Assembly (NCBI GenBank): GCA_046481785.1
Contig: JAWOJF010000375.1
Span: 1-15,109 of the forward strand
Direction of reading: 5' to 3'
Origin: JAWOJF01 sp046481785
GTDB taxonomy: Bacteria > Bacteroidota > Ignavibacteria > Ignavibacteriales > Ignavibacteriaceae
Length of the DNA: 15,109 bases
The notes under the pieces were generated by a model. That model saw only the letters and a list, made by a program, of their open reading frames with translations. It did no database searches and was not told where the DNA came from. Shown here one piece after another: positions 15,050-15,109 of the stretch; position 1 is the first letter of the stretch, and each line of letters starts with the position of its first letter. A program made the position numbers and the translations under genes.

Positions 15050-15109
15050 GGTTGTGCTAATATAAAATATACAGACTAATTAAAAAAGATGCGGGAGCTT
15101 AATGTTTCA

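Noticed and set aside
15093..15104. A plus-strand ATG at 15102 with GGGAG four bases upstream, possibly a divergent gene leaving the window.
   Set aside because: Only two further bases beyond one codon are available, so no reading frame can be tested.

Overview
The window is a dense, AT-rich stretch of bacterial chromosome. All eleven protein genes I can support lie on the minus strand, so transcription runs from right to left. No gap between genes exceeds about 180 bases. I see no rRNA, tRNA, insertion sequence, integrase-bounded island or CRISPR array. Protein features point to a Gram-negative of the Bacteroidota/Chlorobi/Ignavibacteria group, most likely Ignavibacteria-like: a Bacteroidota-type secreted GH13 amylase, a membrane PgpH-type HD phosphodiesterase, a PA-domain M28 lipoprotein peptidase and a small helical protein of a type I associate with Bacteroidota. 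Ribosome binding sites are mixed. The M50 protease, the coiled-coil protein and the 111-residue protein have clear purine-rich sites, while most other genes have none. This placement is inference from protein style, not from a marker gene.

Layout in the direction of transcription (right to left). At the right end are a short two-helix membrane protein of DUF454/YbaN type, then a secreted M28-family zinc aminopeptidase lipoprotein, then a 111-residue helical protein of unknown function. Next is an asparagine-synthetase-like enzyme that has lost the glutaminase cysteine. A 178-base gap follows, holding an imperfect terminator-like hairpin, a nine-codon open frame with a good ribosome binding site, and a good sigma-70-type promoter. 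That promoter faces a 662-residue, almost entirely coiled-coil protein. A secreted GH13 alpha-amylase-type glycosidase follows.

The left half is housekeeping and envelope. A Cof-type HAD phosphatase overlaps (TAATG) a 735-residue PgpH-like cyclic-di-AMP phosphodiesterase. Then come a XerC/XerD-type tyrosine recombinase, an M50 site-2-type membrane protease, an MsbA-like lipid-exporting ABC transporter and, again through a TAATG overlap, an O-antigen ligase/polymerase-like membrane protein that runs off the left edge. The last pair suggests lipid A-core export coupled to O-antigen ligation or polymerisation.

Most of the window is ordinary core genome. The parts least explained by known families are the proline-free coiled-coil protein with its own promoter, the glutaminase-dead asparagine-synthetase homologue, and the small gene beside it. 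I did not find convincing evidence of a new multi-gene system.
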